Below, one piece after another: positions 63,065 to 64,000 of a stretch of DNA of 64,000 bases; the first letter of the stretch is position 1; the number at the start of each line of letters is the position of its first letter. The notes beneath the pieces were generated by a model that saw only the letters and a program-made list of their open reading frames with translations, had not been told where the DNA came from and did not search any database. The translations under genes were made by a program, and so were the position numbers. Source of the DNA: Gammaproteobacteria bacterium (GTDB taxonomy: Bacteria; Pseudomonadota; Gammaproteobacteria; Burkholderiales; Gallionellaceae); the NCBI GenBank assembly GCA_018814405.1, contig JAHIZO010000005.1:298684-362683 (forward strand), read 5' to 3'.

Positions 63065-64000
63065 TTAATTAAACAGCAGATCCGGCAGGAACAAGCTGAT
63101 CTCAGGAATATAGGTAACCAGTGCAAGGAAAGTCAGCAATACCATCAGCCAAGGCAAAGCGGCATGGGTGACTTCCATGATGCTCATGTTGGTGATACCG
63201 CTGGTTACGAATAGATTCAGCCCAACCGGCGGCGTGACCATGCCGATTTCCATATTCACCACCATGATGATGCCCAGATGGATGGGGTCGATACCGAGCT
63301 GGGTGGCAATGGGGAAGAAGATGGGGGCGAGAATCAGGATGATGCCTGTCGGTTCCATGAAGTTACCGGCTATCAGCAGGATGACGTTGACCACCAGCAG
63401 GAACATCCAAGGCTCCATGCCGAATGCCACGATCTGCTCGGCGATGGTCTGCGGGATACGTTCTGTGGTCAGTACGTGGGCAAACAGCATGGCGTTGGCG
63501 ACGATGAACATCAGCATCACGGTGGTGCGGCTGGCATCGACGAACACCTCGGGCAGGTCCTTGAATTTAAGATCCTTGTAGATGAACACCGCCACAATCA
63601 AGGCGTAGACGGCTGACACGGCTGCCGCTTCAGTGGGAGTGAACACGCCGCCGTAGATGCCGCCCATGATGATGACCAGCAGCGCTAATCCCCACAATGA
63701 TTCGCGAAATTTACCCAAAACCTGACGCAATGGTGCGCGTGGCGTCGGTTCGATGTTCAGCTTGCGCACGCGCCAATGCACCGCTACCGCTAGCATCAAC
63801 CCCAGCATCAGGCCGGGAATCACACCAGCCATGAACATGCGTCCGACCGACACCTCAGTCACGGCTGCATACACCACCATCACGATGGAGGGCGGGATGA
63901 GAATGCCCAAAGTGCCGGAGTTACAGATCACCCCCGCCGCGAACGGCTTGGGATAGCCGCTGCGCACCATACCGGCGATGACGATGGAGCCGACCGCGAC
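63065..64000 (-). CDS. dctM: TRAP transporter large permease subunit DctM (partial, 5' end beyond the window)
   Basis: Large membrane subunit of a tripartite ATP-independent periplasmic transporter, which imports carboxylates or similar acids with sodium and a binding protein. About 311 C-terminal residues are visible, out of roughly 430. The frame stays open through 64000 (VAVGSIVIAGMVRSGYPKPF), so the Met at 63970 is not the start. NSGTLGILIPPSIVMVVYAA and GMVTPPVGLNLFVTSGIT are DctM signatures. The small subunit and binding protein must lie to the right. Confidence 0.93.
   Translation of the reverse strand, partial: VAVGSIVIAGMVRSGYPKPFAAGVICNSGTLGILIPPSIVMVVYAAVTEVSVGRMFMAGVIPGLMLGLMLAVAVHWRVRKLNIEPTPRAPLRQVLGKFRESLWGLALLVIIMGGIYGGVFTPTEAAAVSAVYALIVAVFIYKDLKFKDLPEVFVDASRTTVMLMFIVANAMLFAHVLTTERIPQTIAEQIVAFGMEPWMFLLVVNVILLIAGNFMEPTGIILILAPIFFPIATQLGIDPIHLGIIMVVNMEIGMVTPPVGLNLFVTSGITNMSIMEVTHAALPWLMVLLTFLALVTYIPEISLFLPDLLFN

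Overview
The window is a gene-dense stretch of a betaproteobacterial chromosome. Several gene orders are typical of that class: rimP-nusA-infB-rbfA-truB-rpsO-pnp; ndk-rlmN-pilW-rodZ-ispG-hisS-yfgM-bamB-der; hfq-hflX-hflK-hflC-DUF2065-hisZ-purA; and dapC-dapD followed by an ArsC-family gene and dapE. The HpnCDE squalene route, many small c-type heme and membrane proteins, and the general protein style suggest Nitrosomonadales, perhaps Gallionellaceae-like. That family-level guess is inference; no marker gene here proves it. I see no prophage, transposase, CRISPR array or rRNA, and no gap over 300 bases without a gene.

Layout. 1-7.8 kb: the translation and RNA-turnover operon on the minus strand, entered by pnp (cut at the left edge), with an attenuator-like terminator just before rimP and a second hairpin between rpsO and pnp. 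7.9-11.1 kb: a minus-strand methylthioadenosine salvage cluster (mtnP, FucA-type aldolase, apt, mtnA) that fits the DHAP shunt. 11.1-15.2 kb: plus-strand genes for two small c-type heme proteins, a DUF2892 membrane protein, a CopA-type copper ATPase and a glycine-zipper lipoprotein, starting at a perfect CRP-type palindrome. 15.3-17.7 kb: an 807-residue coiled-coil protein with one membrane segment near its C-terminus. 17.9-21.0 kb: guaB-guaA. 21.1-32.6 kb: a mixed region (unknown 220-residue protein, DUF4124 protein, smc, queF, tas-like reductase, small membrane protein, purT-VOC-zapE, fbaB, EamA transporter).

32.7-41.2 kb: one tightly packed plus-strand run (dapC, dapD, pilU, ArsC-family, dapE, prmB, hpnC, hpnD, hpnE) that joins diaminopimelate synthesis, a twitching ATPase and squalene synthesis. 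41.2-43.4 kb: a DUF3025 gene overlapping hpnE tail to tail, then a cyclic-nucleotide-binding protein paired with an orphan ParA ATPase. 43.4-46.8 kb: a 74-residue protein, rlmB and rnr, with a divergent tRNA-Leu(CAG). 46.9-53.1 kb: the hfq-to-purA operon. 53.2-53.9 kb: a plus-strand DUF481 outer-membrane gene between hfq and der. 54-62.9 kb: the ndk-to-der operon. 63.1-64 kb: the end of a TRAP-transporter large subunit, cut by the right edge.

Most of the window is core housekeeping. The parts most worth a second look are the MTA/DHAP-shunt cluster, the CRP-type site before the heme/copper genes, the cNMP-binding/ParA pair, the large coiled-coil protein, and the DUF481 gene that splits a usually continuous operon.
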